Of a DNA stretch of 64,000 nt, positions 1-9,090 are shown piece after piece. The position numbers and the translations under genes were made by a program. The stretch lies in contig NZ_CP083646.1 in NCBI RefSeq assembly GCF_020099275.1, forward strand, positions 372,001 to 436,000. Direction: 5' to 3'. Positions within the stretch are counted from its first letter, which is position 1; every line of letters begins with the position of its first letter. The stretch comes from Corynebacterium falsenii (GTDB lineage Bacteria > Actinomycetota > Actinomycetes > Mycobacteriales > Mycobacteriaceae). Below the pieces are notes generated by a model that saw only the letters and a program-made list of their open reading frames with translations, was not told where the DNA came from and did no database searches.

Positions 1-1328
1 GTGTCGTGGCCCGGCACAGCCATGATCGCGCCGGTGCCGTAGCCGGTCAGCACGTAATCAGCGATGAAGATCGGCACCTGTGCGCCGTTGACCGGGTTGA
101 TGGCATAAGCGCCGGTGAATACGCCGGTCTTGTCCTTGTTTTCCTGCCGCTCCAAGTCGGACTTTGCGGCAATGTCCGCGCGGTAGGCCGCCACGGCCTC
201 GGCGGGGGTTGCCTTACCGTAGGTCCACCGCTCGTCGATCCCCTCGTAAGCCGCGGCAGCGGAATTGTCGGCGGTGGAGCCCGTAGCGGCGTCGGATACC
301 AACACATCAACGAGCTCATGCTCCGGAGCCAAAACCACATACGTGGCGCCGAACAGCGTGTCCGGGCGGGTAGTGAACACGCGGATCTCGTTGCCACCGG
401 GGGCGGCGAAGGCCACCTCGGCACCGCGGGAGCGGCCGATCCAGTTGCGCTGCATGGACTTCACCTTGTCCGGCCAGTCCAGATACTCCAGGTCGTCGAT
501 CAGGCGGTCGGAGTAGGCGGTGATGCGCATCATCCACTGCTGCAGATTCTTGCGGAACACGGGGAAGTTGCCGCGCTCAGAGCGGCCATCGGCGGTGACC
601 TCCTCGTTGGCCAACACCGTGCCCAGACCCGGGCACCAGTTCACCGTGGAGTTGGAGCGATACACCAAGCGGTAGCCATCCAGAATCTCCTGCTTCTCAG
701 CTGCGGTGAGCTCAGCCCAGTCAGCGCGCTCGGCGGCCAGCTTCTCCTCGAGCTCAGCGATGGGGCGGGCCGCACCCTTTCCATCGGCGGGGTTGGTGGC
801 CTCGGGATCGAACCAAGAGTTGAAGATCTGCAGGAAGATCCACTGCGTCCAGCGGTAAAAGTCAGTGTCAGTGGTGGCGATGGCGCGGCGCTTATCGTGG
901 CCCAGACCCAGGCGGCCGAGCTGGCGCTCCATGTTGTCGATGTTCGCCTGGGTCGTGGTGCGCGGGTGCGTTCCGGTCTGCACGGCGTACTGCTCCGCGG
1001 GCAGGCCGAAGGCATCGTAGCCCAGGGTGTGCAGCACGTTCGCGCCCTTCATGCGGTGGAAACGGGCGAACACGTCCGTAGCGATGTAGCCCAGCGGGTG
1101 GCCCACGTGCAGACCCACGCCGGAGGGGTAGGGGAACATGTCCTGGATGAACTTACGATCCGTGGGGAGTTCCTGGCCCTCGACGTGCAGGGAGCCCACT
1201 GGGTTGGGGGCGTTGAATGTGCCGTTCGTTGCCCAGTACTCCTGCCACCGCTTTTCAATATCGGCGGCGAGTTCCGGGGTGTAGCGGTACGGGGTCTCTG
1301 CCGAGGGGTTTGTTCCAGGATTCGTCAT
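1..1328 (-). CDS. leuS: Leucyl-tRNA synthetase, N-terminal part (runs off the window)
   Basis: Cytoplasmic class I synthetase that charges tRNA-Leu. The visible 442 codons begin at an ATG read on the minus strand and stay open to the window edge. The class I signature is present as HVGH at residues 74-77, preceded by DMFPYPSG, and the visible part ends in the editing (CP1) domain at AIMAVPGHD, close to residue 440. A full LeuRS is roughly twice this length, so the KMSKS loop and anticodon-binding domain lie outside the window. The gene diverges from the SdpI-like gene. A short Ala/Ser/Thr-rich stretch at about 270-300 contains one weaker copy of the dispersed CGACGCC motif described in the findings. 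Identity is secure; only completeness is lost. Confidence 0.97.
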   Translation of the reverse strand, partial: MTNPGTNPSAETPYRYTPELAADIEKRWQEYWATNGTFNAPNPVGSLHVEGQELPTDRKFIQDMFPYPSGVGLHVGHPLGYIATDVFARFHRMKGANVLHTLGYDAFGLPAEQYAVQTGTHPRTTTQANIDNMERQLGRLGLGHDKRRAIATTDTDFYRWTQWIFLQIFNSWFDPEATNPADGKGAARPIAELEEKLAAERADWAELTAAEKQEILDGYRLVYRSNSTVNWCPGLGTVLANEEVTADGRSERGNFPVFRKNLQQWMMRITAYSDRLIDDLEYLDWPDKVKSMQRNWIGRSRGAEVAFAAPGGNEIRVFTTRPDTLFGATYVVLAPEHELVDVLVSDAATGSTADNSAAAAYEGIDERWTYGKATPAEAVAAYRADIAAKSDLERQENKDKTGVFTGAYAINPVNGAQVPIFIADYVLTGYGTGAIMAVPGHD

Positions 1329-1396
1329 GTGTCCTAAGTGTAGTAGGCGCTGGGACGGCGAGTTATTCCACCAGTAGCTTTCGCGGCCGTATCGCT

Positions 1397-1431
1397 GGTT
1401 GGTGCTGGTTGGTGTTGCTGGTTGTGGTGGG
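1397..1431. repeat. G/T-rich imperfect tandem repeat upstream of the SdpI-like gene
   Basis: Three imperfect units starting GGTTGGTG or GGTTGTGG lie between the leuS start and the SdpI-like gene, immediately before a possible -10 box. The composition is strongly strand-asymmetric (G and T only apart from a few bases). No function is assigned. Confidence 0.5.
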
Positions 1432-1446
1432 AATAGACTGGTGAGC

Positions 1447-2058
1447 ATGATCGTGCTGAGCGTTATCCTGTGCATTATCGGCCTGGCAATCCTGGTGGTG
1501 GGTGTGTTGGCGTTGACCAACAAATTGCCTGGTAACTCGGTGGTGGGGCTGCGGATCCCGGAGGTCCGCCAATCGCAGGAGAACTGGACGTTGGCACACC
1601 GCATCGCCGGGCCGGGGTGGATTGGTTCCGGTCTGGTGATGTTGTTGGGCGCTTTGGTGAGCTCGTCGGCCTCGGGGTGGATGTGGCTGGTTGTCGCAAT
1701 GTTGGTGGTGGGCTCGCTGGTCCTTGCCGGTATCGGCTCGGCCATGGCGGCTCACGCTCTTGCCCAGGTCGACGCCGCCAGGCAGCGCGAAGAGCAGGCC
1801 AATTCATCGTGCTGTAGCGCGGGCGCTGCCGGCCAGGAGGATGCCGGCGCTGCCGGCGGGTGCTGTAGCTCTGCGGACGGCGAGCCCACTGCGGAGCAGT
1901 GCGCCAGCGGTCAGGCGTGCGGCAGCTGCTCACTCAATGGTGCCTGCGAGGGCGGGGGAGCGGCCTTCGACGCCCGCAATACCAGCGCACAACGGACGAG
2001 CCCTGCGGTGGATGTAGATGCTGCGCGACGGGCGGTTGAGGCGCAGGACCAGCGTTAG
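1447..2058 (+). CDS. SdpI-family membrane protein with Cys-rich C-terminal tail
   Basis: A 203-residue protein with three predicted membrane segments (about residues 2-24, 55-75 and 80-103). The signature NxxxGxR...W..AH ([13 protein letters not shown] followed by ENWTLAHR) is typical of the SdpI/YhfL family, whose founding member gives Bacillus immunity to the SdpC toxin; the role in corynebacteria is not known. After residue 120 the chain turns into a soluble tail with eight cysteines in about 50 residues, in CC, CC and CxxC-like groups. I chose ATG 1447 because a TAGACT hexamer at 1434-1439 would give a leaderless transcript there; GTG 1441 is the alternative. Divergent from leuS. Confidence 0.75.
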   Translation: MIVLSVILCIIGLAILVVGVLALTNKLPGNSVVGLRIPEVRQSQENWTLAHRIAGPGWIGSGLVMLLGALVSSSASGWMWLVVAMLVVGSLVLAGIGSAMAAHALAQVDAARQREEQANSSCCSAGAAGQEDAGAAGGCCSSADGEPTAEQCASGQACGSCSLNGACEGGGAAFDARNTSAQRTSPAVDVDAARRAVEAQDQR

Positions 2059-2111
2059 GGGAGTAGGCGCCCTACCTCCAGACCCGCGGACCCCTAGTAC
2101 CCTCGGGAAGC

Positions 2112-3038
2112 ATGAGAGACTCTAACGCCACCGTTGTCGTTTCGGGCACCGTCAACATTGACACTTTCGTGGGTGTCGATAATTTCCCCCATCCCGGCGA
2201 AACCGTCATCGGCACCCGAGGAATCGAAGGCCTCGGCGGCAAAGGCGCCAACCAAGCCGCTGCCTGTGCTCACATGGGCGTGCGCACCGTTTTGCTCTCT
2301 GCCGTGGGGCAGGATTCCCAGGGCGAGCTCGCCATCACCGAGCTGAAGCGCCACGGCGTCAACACTGAGCACGTCGCGGAAACGCGCCAGCCCACCGGCC
2401 AGGCGTTCATCATGAACGACAGCTCTGGGGAGAACATCATCATCGTCACCTCCGGGGCCAATCAGCTCGTCAGCCCAGCCCAGCAGCGCGAGACCGTGGA
2501 CACCCTGCGCTCCCAAGGGCCCGTCCCGGTGGTCCTCGCCCAAGGCGAGCTCACCCCCGAGCACAGCGCCGAGCTGCCCAAACTCGTCCGTGGCACGGAC
2601 ACTCGCCTGGTTCTCAACCTCGCCCCCGTGACCACCCGCGATCCCGATCTGCTCGCCGCTGCAGACCCGCTAATCCTCAACGAGGGCGAGGCCGCGGACG
2701 TTCTTGACGTGCCACGTTCCACCCCGCGCGAGGAGATCTTCGATCTGCTCCGCCCCATCGCCCGCTCCGTCGTCGTCACCCTCGGCGCGGAGGGTGCTGT
2801 CATTCTTTCGGGCGACGCCACCCTGCGCGTCCCCGCCGTCCGGGTTCCGTCGGTCGTGGACACAACCGGTGCTGGGGATGCCTTCTGCGGCACCCTCGCC
2901 GCGGCTCTCGCGCAAGGCGAAGACTTGGAAAACGCCTGCAAACTCGGCACCGCCGCGGGAGCACTAGCGACACAGAAGAAGGGCGCAGCGGGCAGCTACG
3001 CCTCCGAAGTGGAGGTTCGCGCCCTCGCTGAGGAATAG
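2112..3038 (+). CDS. rbsK: Ribokinase, PfkB family
   Basis: ATP-dependent cytoplasmic sugar kinase of 308 residues, the usual ribokinase length. The N-terminal G-rich signature (GLGGKGANQAAACAHMG) and the C-terminal PfkB signature DTTGAGDAFCG with its catalytic Asp are both intact. The expected product is ribose-5-phosphate from ribose. No ribose transporter or LacI regulator sits beside it, but a nucleoside hydrolase further along could release ribose. Other PfkB sugars cannot be excluded from sequence alone. Confidence 0.88.
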   Translation: MRDSNATVVVSGTVNIDTFVGVDNFPHPGETVIGTRGIEGLGGKGANQAAACAHMGVRTVLLSAVGQDSQGELAITELKRHGVNTEHVAETRQPTGQAFIMNDSSGENIIIVTSGANQLVSPAQQRETVDTLRSQGPVPVVLAQGELTPEHSAELPKLVRGTDTRLVLNLAPVTTRDPDLLAAADPLILNEGEAADVLDVPRSTPREEIFDLLRPIARSVVVTLGAEGAVILSGDATLRVPAVRVPSVVDTTGAGDAFCGTLAAALAQGEDLENACKLGTAAGALATQKKGAAGSYASEVEVRALAEE

Positions 3039-3080
3039 CGAACCCTTTACCCACCCCCCAATCCCCGCGAGAGGACTCCC

Positions 3081-4160
3081 ATGGATTCAGGCAAGACTGA
3101 CAACACTGACAACACTGGCAGCACTGGCAACACCGGCGACACCGGCACGACGATGCGCGCGGTCGTCTCACGCGCCGGTGGGTCACTGGGGACCCCCGGC
3201 TCCCTGGTGGATGCCACCGTGGATGCACCCGGCAGGCCTACGGGGCGGGATCTGCATGTTGGCGTCGAAGCGATATCGGTGAACCCGGTGGACACGAAAA
3301 CGCGCAGGAAAGACAACCCGGACGGCACGGACCGGATCCTCGGATGGGACGCGGTGGCAACGGTGCTCGCCGTGGGCGACAGCGCTGAAGGATTCGCGCC
3401 TGGCGACCGCGTGTACTACGCCGGGTCAATCGCGCGCGCCGGAAGCTATGCGCAACAACAGCTCGTCGACTCGGCACTCGTCAGCCCGGCCCCGACCACG
3501 CTGAGCAACGAGGAGGCGGCGGCGCTACCGCTCACCAGCCTCACCGCATGGGAAGCACTGTTCGACAAGTTCCAGGTCGGTGCGGACAGCCGCGGAACAC
3601 TACTGGTCATCGGCGGCGCCGGGGGAGTGGGGTCGATCCTCATCCAACTCGCTAAAGAACTCACGCAGCTGACGGTGATCGCCACGGCCTCGCGCGAGGA
3701 ATCGGCAGCGTGGGTGACAGAGATGGGCGCGGACGTAGTGGTGAACCACCACGATGCCGACGTGATTGACCAGATCCTCGCCCACGCACCCGGCGGGGTG
3801 GACTACGCCTTCAGTGCGCACAGCGAAGGCAAGACAGAGTTCTTTAGCCAGGTCATGCGCGCATTCGGACAGATTGTTTCCATCGATACGGCCAGCGACC
3901 TAGATCTGTTTGCCCTGAAGAACAAGGCCATCACGTGGCACTGGGAGTACATGTTCGCCCGGGCGTTACACGACTACCACCCCGAGGAGCAAGGGCAAGC
4001 GCTGCGCCGGATCGCGGAGCTTGTGGACGCCGGCAGGTTGCGCACAACGCTGCGGCGTTCGGTGGAGCCCATCAACGCGGACACGATCCGCGCCGCCCAT
4101 GCCGAGCTGGAAGACGGGCACGTGATGGGCAAGATCGTGCTGAATGGATGGGATAGTTAA
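3081..4160 (+). CDS. Zinc-type alcohol dehydrogenase-like / quinone oxidoreductase (MDR superfamily)
   Basis: Medium-chain dehydrogenase of 359 residues. The nucleotide-binding loop reads VIGGAGGVGSILIQLAKE and the N-terminal GroES-like fold is recognisable (NPVDTKTRR, GWDAVATVLAVGD), but the Cys/His zinc ligands of true alcohol dehydrogenases are absent, as in the NADPH:quinone oxidoreductase branch. The substrate is unknown. The first 24 residues are a D/N/T/G low-complexity run encoded by six 9-bp repeats; a second ATG at 3153 (MRAVVSRAG) is where homologous proteins would normally begin. I kept 3081 because a GAGAGGA ribosome-binding site precedes it. Confidence 0.82.
   Translation: MDSGKTDNTDNTGSTGNTGDTGTTMRAVVSRAGGSLGTPGSLVDATVDAPGRPTGRDLHVGVEAISVNPVDTKTRRKDNPDGTDRILGWDAVATVLAVGDSAEGFAPGDRVYYAGSIARAGSYAQQQLVDSALVSPAPTTLSNEEAAALPLTSLTAWEALFDKFQVGADSRGTLLVIGGAGGVGSILIQLAKELTQLTVIATASREESAAWVTEMGADVVVNHHDADVIDQILAHAPGGVDYAFSAHSEGKTEFFSQVMRAFGQIVSIDTASDLDLFALKNKAITWHWEYMFARALHDYHPEEQGQALRRIAELVDAGRLRTTLRRSVEPINADTIRAAHAELEDGHVMGKIVLNGWDS
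3099..3152 (+). repeat. Six tandem 9-bp units at the 5' end of the MDR gene
   Basis: The units run GACAACACT, GACAACACT, GGCAGCACT, GGCAACACC, GGCGACACC, GGCACGACG and fill exactly the space before a second in-frame ATG at 3153. Nine-base steps keep frame, so copy-number change would lengthen or shorten the N-terminus without breaking the gene. Confidence 0.75.
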
Positions 4161-4172
4161 ACGCTCAGCGGG

Positions 4173-4871
4173 TTACTCGGGGCGGTCGGCGGCCTCGAGG
4201 GCATCGCGGAGCTCATCCTCCGTGGCGGGGTGACCCGGGCCCATGTCCAACAGGGATGTGGGGTTCGTACCCGGCTGGATGTACGGCTTACCGTAGGCTG
4301 GCTGGCCATTATCGAAGCGCCAGCCTTCCGAGAGGTCACCGGCATCGTAGGTGCCGTAACCAATGGAGTCCAGGAACTCGCTGACCTGCTTCTTTGCGTC
4401 AGCGTCGTTTCCAGCAATCACGAGGGACGTGCGCTGACCGTCACCGGCCGGGCGAGCCAACTCGCCGAGGTGGGCGAAGTTGATGTTGTTGAAAGCCTTC
4501 ACGACCTTGGCCTCCGGCACCCGATCTTGGAGGATCTGGGAGGTAGTGATCTGGCGCTTATCGAGCTTGTCGATGAAACCATCCCGCTGCTCGTAGTAAT
4601 TGCTGGTATCGATCACGGTCTTGCCCTTCAACGGCTCTACCGGAATATCGTCCAGGGCACCGAGGGGAACGGTGACCACCACGATGTCGCCAGCTTCGGC
4701 GGCTTCCTCGCGGGTGGCTGCGCGAGCCCGCGGCCCGAGCGCTGCCACGATAGGAAGCAGGGTCTTGGGGTCGCGCGAATTGCTCAGAACAACGTTGTGA
4801 CCAGCCTGAACGGATAGGCGGGCGACGGTGGAGCCAATCAGGCCGGCTCCAATGAAACCAATGGTGCTCAT
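4173..4871 (-). CDS. NADPH-dependent F420 reductase-like oxidoreductase
   Basis: A 232-residue protein with an N-terminal Rossmann motif GFIGAGLIGSTVARL followed by SNSRDP, the phosphate-binding pattern of the F420-dependent NADP oxidoreductase family. Despite the family name many members are F420-independent, and no F420 biosynthesis gene is visible here. The middle holds VVTVPLGALDD and the conserved KVVKAFNN. It converges on the MDR gene with only 12 bp between stops. The start is ATG 4871; an inverted repeat lies about 40 bp upstream. Substrate unknown. Confidence 0.8.
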   Translation of the reverse strand: MSTIGFIGAGLIGSTVARLSVQAGHNVVLSNSRDPKTLLPIVAALGPRARAATREEAAEAGDIVVVTVPLGALDDIPVEPLKGKTVIDTSNYYEQRDGFIDKLDKRQITTSQILQDRVPEAKVVKAFNNINFAHLGELARPAGDGQRTSLVIAGNDADAKKQVSEFLDSIGYGTYDAGDLSEGWRFDNGQPAYGKPYIQPGTNPTSLLDMGPGHPATEDELRDALEAADRPE

Positions 4872-5204
4872 GTATATTCCTCAATTCTCAGACAGCGAGC
4901 CCTCAGGTGAACAGTGATGACCGAGGGTCATCGCTAACCACCCTTAACGATCGGCGCTCACTGTGCCGTGGTGGATATGTGGAGGCTTCGGCGTTGCAGA
5001 GGTCTCCCTAGGGCAAAGCGCTTGCTTCACCCTGCCCCATACCCAACGGCTGCGGTGCGGGGATTATTCCGGGATGGGTGCGCGGAATAAGCGCTCTGCG
5101 GAATGTGTTGAACAGGTGTGGAAAGACGGCTGATGGCGATGACAACACTCCTCTCGCTATCGGCCGCAACGTCTCGCACTATCACCCTCAAGGAGTCTTC
5201 TGAC
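4872..5204. other. Intergenic region with operator-like inverted repeat
   Basis: About 330 bp between the divergent F420-reductase-like and DoxX-like genes. It contains the inverted repeat listed separately and an AAGGAG ribosome-binding site just before 5205. I see no convincing small gene or RNA in the remainder. Confidence 0.6.
4913..4935. promoter_or_regulatory. Inverted repeat, probable operator
   Basis: AGTGATGACC, spacer GAG, GGTCATCGCT: arms of 10 bp matching at 9 positions with a 3-bp spacer. It sits about 40 bp upstream of the ATG at 4871, a usual place for a dimeric repressor. No regulator gene is adjacent. Confidence 0.45.
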
Positions 5205-5681
5205 ATGTCCCTCACACGCAAGGCACTGAGCAAAAACGCTCGCACCAAACTCGCCCAAGCGAAGGATCTCTACCTCGGCGCAGCGCCCAAGGCCACGACC
5301 TCCCAGACCGTCGCCCGCCTGGCCTTGGGCGGCATGATGACGTTCGCCGGAGTGTCTCACCTGACGTTCAACCGCGAGGAGTTCCAGGCTCAGGTTCCCG
5401 ATTGGTTCCCGATGGATGAGGACCCCGTGGTGTTGGGCTCCGGAGTGGCCGAGATTGGTCTGGGTCTGGCGCTGCTCACGCTGCCCCAACACCGCAGGGC
5501 CGTGGGTACGGCGTTGGCTGCCTTCTACGCGGCCATTTTCCCGGGCAACATTGCGCAGTATACGGAGCGCAAGAACGGCTTCGGCTTGGATACGGATGGT
5601 AAGCGCCTTGGTCGACTGTTCGGCCAGCCCGCGTTGATCGCGGCTGCACTGTGGGCTGGGGGTCTGCCCGAAAAGAAGTAG
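5205..5681 (+). CDS. DoxX-family membrane protein
   Basis: A 158-residue protein with membrane segments at roughly 40-60, 80-100, 108-125 and near the C-terminus. The ARLALGGMMTFAGVSHLTF opening and the later NIAQYTERKNGFGLDTD are characteristic of DoxX-like proteins; some family members act with oxidoreductases at the membrane, but the function here is not established. An upstream in-frame ATG at 5118 exists; I chose 5205 because AAGGAG lies 10 bp before it and the extra residues look unlike a protein N-terminus. It stands alone. Confidence 0.72.
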   Translation: MSLTRKALSKNARTKLAQAKDLYLGAAPKATTSQTVARLALGGMMTFAGVSHLTFNREEFQAQVPDWFPMDEDPVVLGSGVAEIGLGLALLTLPQHRRAVGTALAAFYAAIFPGNIAQYTERKNGFGLDTDGKRLGRLFGQPALIAAALWAGGLPEKK

Positions 5682-5868
5682 TTTCTTATGATTACTTCAG
5701 GAACCATGTAGCTTCTTGCACAAGGACTCGGGGGTGCTCGGTGGGGTAATAGGGCTAGGCAACGAACCAGCAGCCTATTCACAAATCCATCCGAGCACGT
5801 CAATCCCTTTTTTTTGGCCTCACGCGGACAACTAACATTAGGCACACTTTAGTTTAGTAAAGCGTTGC

Positions 5869-5887
5869 TTAACTTACGGTTGCCTTA
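5869..5887. promoter_or_regulatory. DtxR-type iron box upstream of the siderophore transporter
   Basis: TTAACTTACGGTTGCCTTA. On the other strand it matches 12 of 19 positions of the DtxR consensus TTAGGTTAGCCTAACCTAA. Further TTAG/TTTAG half-sites lie at 5839-5858. Position about 90 bp upstream of the lipoprotein start fits iron repression by DtxR; the binding itself is inferred. Confidence 0.5.
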
Positions 5888-5977
5888 CTTTAAAAATGTG
5901 GATAGCCTGTGACTTCAGCATCCCCACGCCGGGACGCCAACCTGAAACCCATTCCACACAAGATCGAGAGCCGAGGC

Positions 5978-7009
5978 ATGAAGCTATCCAAGATTGCGGC
6001 AGTAGTGACCGTCGCAGGCCTGACCCTCACCGCGTGCGGTGACAACAACGGATCTACCAACAACGACGGATCCTCCCAGTCTGCATCGACAGACTCCACG
6101 AATTCCGCAAGCAGCGACAAGAAGACAGTCACCGTGGAAGACAACTACGGTGAAGTCACTATCCCTGTCCCAGTTGAACGCGTAGCCTCCACGGACAATC
6201 GGACCTTCCAGGTCTTGGAACAGTGGAAAATTCCACTCGTAGCTGCACCGAAGAAGCTCATTCCCAAGACTGTCACGGCATACAACGGGGACGATGTCGC
6301 CGACATGGGTATGCACCGCGATCCGAACCTTGAGGCTCTGGTAGCCGCCAAGCCCGATCTCATCATTTCCGGCCAGCGGTTTTCCCAGTACTACGAGGAG
6401 ATGAAGAAGCTTAATCCCGGGGTTCCCATCGTGGACTTCGAGCCCCGCGACGATAAGGACTTCTTCTCCGAGATGAAGCGTGAGGTCCTCCAGCTGGGCA
6501 AGGTCTTTAACAAGGAAAAGGATGCCGACCAACTCGTCAACGACTTCGACAAGGCAGCGGAGCGCGCCAAGAAGGCCTACCAAGACCATGGCGATGGCAA
6601 GGACACCGTCATGGCAGTCAACGTCTCCGGTGGCGATATCGGTTACATCGCGCCAGGGGTTGGCCGCACGTTCGGCCCCGTCTTTGATCTGCTGGGGCTC
6701 AAGCCGGCCCTCAAGGTAGATAAGCCCTCCAGCAACCACGAAGGCGATGACATCTCGGTGGAGGCCATCGCCGATTCCAACCCGGACTGGATCTTCGTCA
6801 TGGACCGCGATGGCGCCATCAACGCCGATAAGCCGGACTACAAGGAGGCCTCCAGTGTCATTGCAGATTCCGAGGCTCTCAAGAACGTCACTGCGGTGAA
6901 GGACAAGCACCTGGTGTACGCACCAAAGGACACGTACATCAACGAGTCCATCATCACGTACACCACCATCCTCAACAACATTGCCGATGCCTTCAACAAT
7001 CAGCAGTAA
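5978..7009 (+). CDS. Siderophore ABC transporter, substrate-binding lipoprotein
   Basis: Secreted, lipid-anchored receptor of 343 residues. The signal peptide ends in a lipobox LTAC with Cys20, followed by a Ser/Asn/Asp-rich tether. The mature part (TVEDNYGEVTIPVPVERV, then DMGMHRDPNLEALVAAKPDLII) resembles the CeuA/YclQ-type receptors for iron-catecholate or petrobactin-like chelates; the actual ligand cannot be read from sequence. I chose ATG 5978 because it places the lipobox at a normal distance; the longer in-frame GTG 5909 does not. First gene of a four-gene operon behind an iron box. Confidence 0.88.
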   Translation: MKLSKIAAVVTVAGLTLTACGDNNGSTNNDGSSQSASTDSTNSASSDKKTVTVEDNYGEVTIPVPVERVASTDNRTFQVLEQWKIPLVAAPKKLIPKTVTAYNGDDVADMGMHRDPNLEALVAAKPDLIISGQRFSQYYEEMKKLNPGVPIVDFEPRDDKDFFSEMKREVLQLGKVFNKEKDADQLVNDFDKAAERAKKAYQDHGDGKDTVMAVNVSGGDIGYIAPGVGRTFGPVFDLLGLKPALKVDKPSSNHEGDDISVEAIADSNPDWIFVMDRDGAINADKPDYKEASSVIADSEALKNVTAVKDKHLVYAPKDTYINESIITYTTILNNIADAFNNQQ

Positions 7010-7028
7010 GCAGCACTGATCAGCACTG

Positions 7029-8036
7029 ATGCCTACCATCACAACCACGCCACCGGCCCCGCGCGCTCGCACGCGGGGCCGGTTGGTCACGCCTGGACTT
7101 ATTGTCGCCACCCTGATCGTCATTGGGCTCCTCGCCCTATCGCTCATGGTCGGCGAGTACGACATTTTCACCGCTAACGGGTTCTCCAAAGACGGCGGCC
7201 ACATGTTCGCCACCACTCGCGTTCCGCGCACCATCGCGTTGGTCCTCTCCGGCGCGGCAATGGCGATGAGTGGCCTGGTCATGCAGCTGCTCACCCAAAA
7301 CCGTTTCGTGGAGCCCACAACGACGGGCACCACGGAGTGGGCCAGCTTGGGGTTGTTGCTGTGCATCATCGTCTTCCCACACTCGAGCATCCTGCTGCGC
7401 ATGGTGGTCGCGGTGGTCTTCTCTTTCATCGGCACGATGGTGTTCTTCGGTTTCCTGCGCAGAGTTAGCCTGCGCCAGTCCCTGGTGGTCCCGATCATCG
7501 GCATCATGCTGGGCGCGGTCGTGAGTGCAATCACGACGTTCATCGCTCTCGAAGCCGATGCCCTACAGACCTTGAGCATCTGGTTCCAAGGCAGCTTCAC
7601 CTCTGTGTATAAGGGTCAGTACGAAGTCCTCTGGGTCGTCCTTGCCGTGGTCGTAGCCGTGGCCATTGGTGCTGATCATTTCACCACGGCCGGTTTGGGC
7701 GAGGACATGGCTACGGCGCTGGGCGTGAATTACAACCGCCTGGTCCTCATCGGCACTGGCCTGATCGCACTTGCTACGGGTGTGGTCACGGTGGTCGTCG
7801 GAAATCTTCCGTTCTTGGGCCTGATCGTGCCCAATCTCGTGTCGCTCATCCGCGGCGATGATCTTCGCAGCAATCTGCCGTGGGTGTGCTTGACGGGCAT
7901 TGGCCTGGTCACGGCATGTGATCTGATTGCCCGCACCATCATTTCCCCGTTCGAGATTCCCGTCGCCGTTGTGCTGGGCATGGTTGGCGCCGTGTTCTTC
8001 GTGATCATGATTGTGAGGTACTCCCGTGGGCATTAG
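7029..8036 (+). CDS. Iron-siderophore ABC transporter permease (FecCD family), first
   Basis: Polytopic inner-membrane permease of 335 residues with about nine to ten hydrophobic segments. The FecCD hallmark near the end, GNLPFLGLIVPNLVSLIRGDD, is the cytoplasmic coupling helix that contacts the ATPase. The start follows the receptor stop by 19 bp and the 3' end overlaps the second permease by 11 bp, so the two are translationally coupled. The pair should form the heterodimeric channel. Confidence 0.92.
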   Translation: MPTITTTPPAPRARTRGRLVTPGLIVATLIVIGLLALSLMVGEYDIFTANGFSKDGGHMFATTRVPRTIALVLSGAAMAMSGLVMQLLTQNRFVEPTTTGTTEWASLGLLLCIIVFPHSSILLRMVVAVVFSFIGTMVFFGFLRRVSLRQSLVVPIIGIMLGAVVSAITTFIALEADALQTLSIWFQGSFTSVYKGQYEVLWVVLAVVVAVAIGADHFTTAGLGEDMATALGVNYNRLVLIGTGLIALATGVVTVVVGNLPFLGLIVPNLVSLIRGDDLRSNLPWVCLTGIGLVTACDLIARTIISPFEIPVAVVLGMVGAVFFVIMIVRYSRGH

Positions 8037-9090
8037 GTACGGTTCACCTGTTCAATCACCGTCGGCGGTAGTTCCGGCTCCTTCTTCTCGACGCCACACC
8101 GGGGCGTTCACCTCACCCTCCTCTGCCCGCCGCTATTGGGTCCTGCTGACAGTGATCGTGGCCGTGGGTTCTGCCTGCGCTTTCGGTCTGTTGGCTTACG
8201 GTAACCCGATGCCCGTGGGCTCGGAGGGCTTCTGGCTCATTGCCCAACGGCGTATGAAGGCTGTCATCGCGATCATTCTTGTCGCAGCGTGTCAGGGAAT
8301 AGCCACGGTCGCCTTCCAGACTGTCACCAATAACCGCATCGTCACCCCATCCATCCTGGGCTTCGAGTCGCTGTACCGAGCCATTCACACCACGATGGTG
8401 TTTGCCTTTGGCGCGGCGGGAATCATTGCCACCCAAAACACCCAGTCTTTCTTGCTGCAGCTACTCGTGATGGTTGGCCTGTCCCTTGTGCTGTATTCCT
8501 GGCTGCTGGGCAATGGCGCCCGGAACATGCATGCGATGTTGCTGGTGGGCATTGTCATCGGCGGTGGCCTGGGAAGCTTGTCCACGTTTATGCAGCGGTT
8601 GCTCACCCCCAGTGAGTTCGACCTGCTCACGGCCCGGTTGTTCGGGTCTGTCAGCAATGCCAACGCTGCGTATTTCCCCGTGGCGATCCCGTTGGTCGCC
8701 GTTGGCACCGCTGCGCTGTACGTGCTGTCCCGGCGGTTGAACGTGCTGGCTTTGGGCCGGGAGGCAGCGACGAATCTGGGCGTGAATTACCGCTGGACCG
8801 CCATTGGGGTGCTGGTGTTGGTGTCCATCTTGATGGCGACGTCCACAGCCTTAGTCGGCCCCATGACGTTCTTCGGTTTCTTGGTGGCCACGTTGGCGTA
8901 CCAGTTCTCCGCAACGCACGATCACCGCTTCATTTTTCCGATGGCGTTCGCCCTGGGATTCGCTGTTCTCAGCGGCGCCTACTTCGTCCTTAACCACGTT
9001 TTCTACGCGCAAGGCGTGGTGGGTGTCATCATCGAGCTCGTCGGCGGGCTCACGTTCCTCATTGTCATTCTGCGAAAGGGTCGCCTGTGA
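8026..9090 (+). CDS. Iron-siderophore ABC transporter permease (FecCD family), second
   Basis: Partner permease of 354 residues beginning with GTG inside the end of the first permease. The initial 40 residues form a Ser/Pro/Arg-rich cytoplasmic tail before the first membrane segment; that tail contains a copy of the dispersed TTCTCGACGCC motif. The coupling region reads TALVGPMTFFGFLVATLAYQF. The 3' end overlaps the ATPase start by 4 bp. Confidence 0.91.
   Translation: MGIRYGSPVQSPSAVVPAPSSRRHTGAFTSPSSARRYWVLLTVIVAVGSACAFGLLAYGNPMPVGSEGFWLIAQRRMKAVIAIILVAACQGIATVAFQTVTNNRIVTPSILGFESLYRAIHTTMVFAFGAAGIIATQNTQSFLLQLLVMVGLSLVLYSWLLGNGARNMHAMLLVGIVIGGGLGSLSTFMQRLLTPSEFDLLTARLFGSVSNANAAYFPVAIPLVAVGTAALYVLSRRLNVLALGREAATNLGVNYRWTAIGVLVLVSILMATSTALVGPMTFFGFLVATLAYQFSATHDHRFIFPMAFALGFAVLSGAYFVLNHVFYAQGVVGVIIELVGGLTFLIVILRKGRL

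Noticed and set aside
6..1337. 443-codon plus-strand reading frame opposite leuS
   Set aside because: It is the antisense shadow of the leuS frame, which has clear LeuRS motifs; the predicted protein has no recognisable domain.
5984..7600. 538-codon frame antisense to the siderophore receptor and permease
   Set aside because: Crosses two well-supported genes on the other strand and has low-complexity, non-conserved content.
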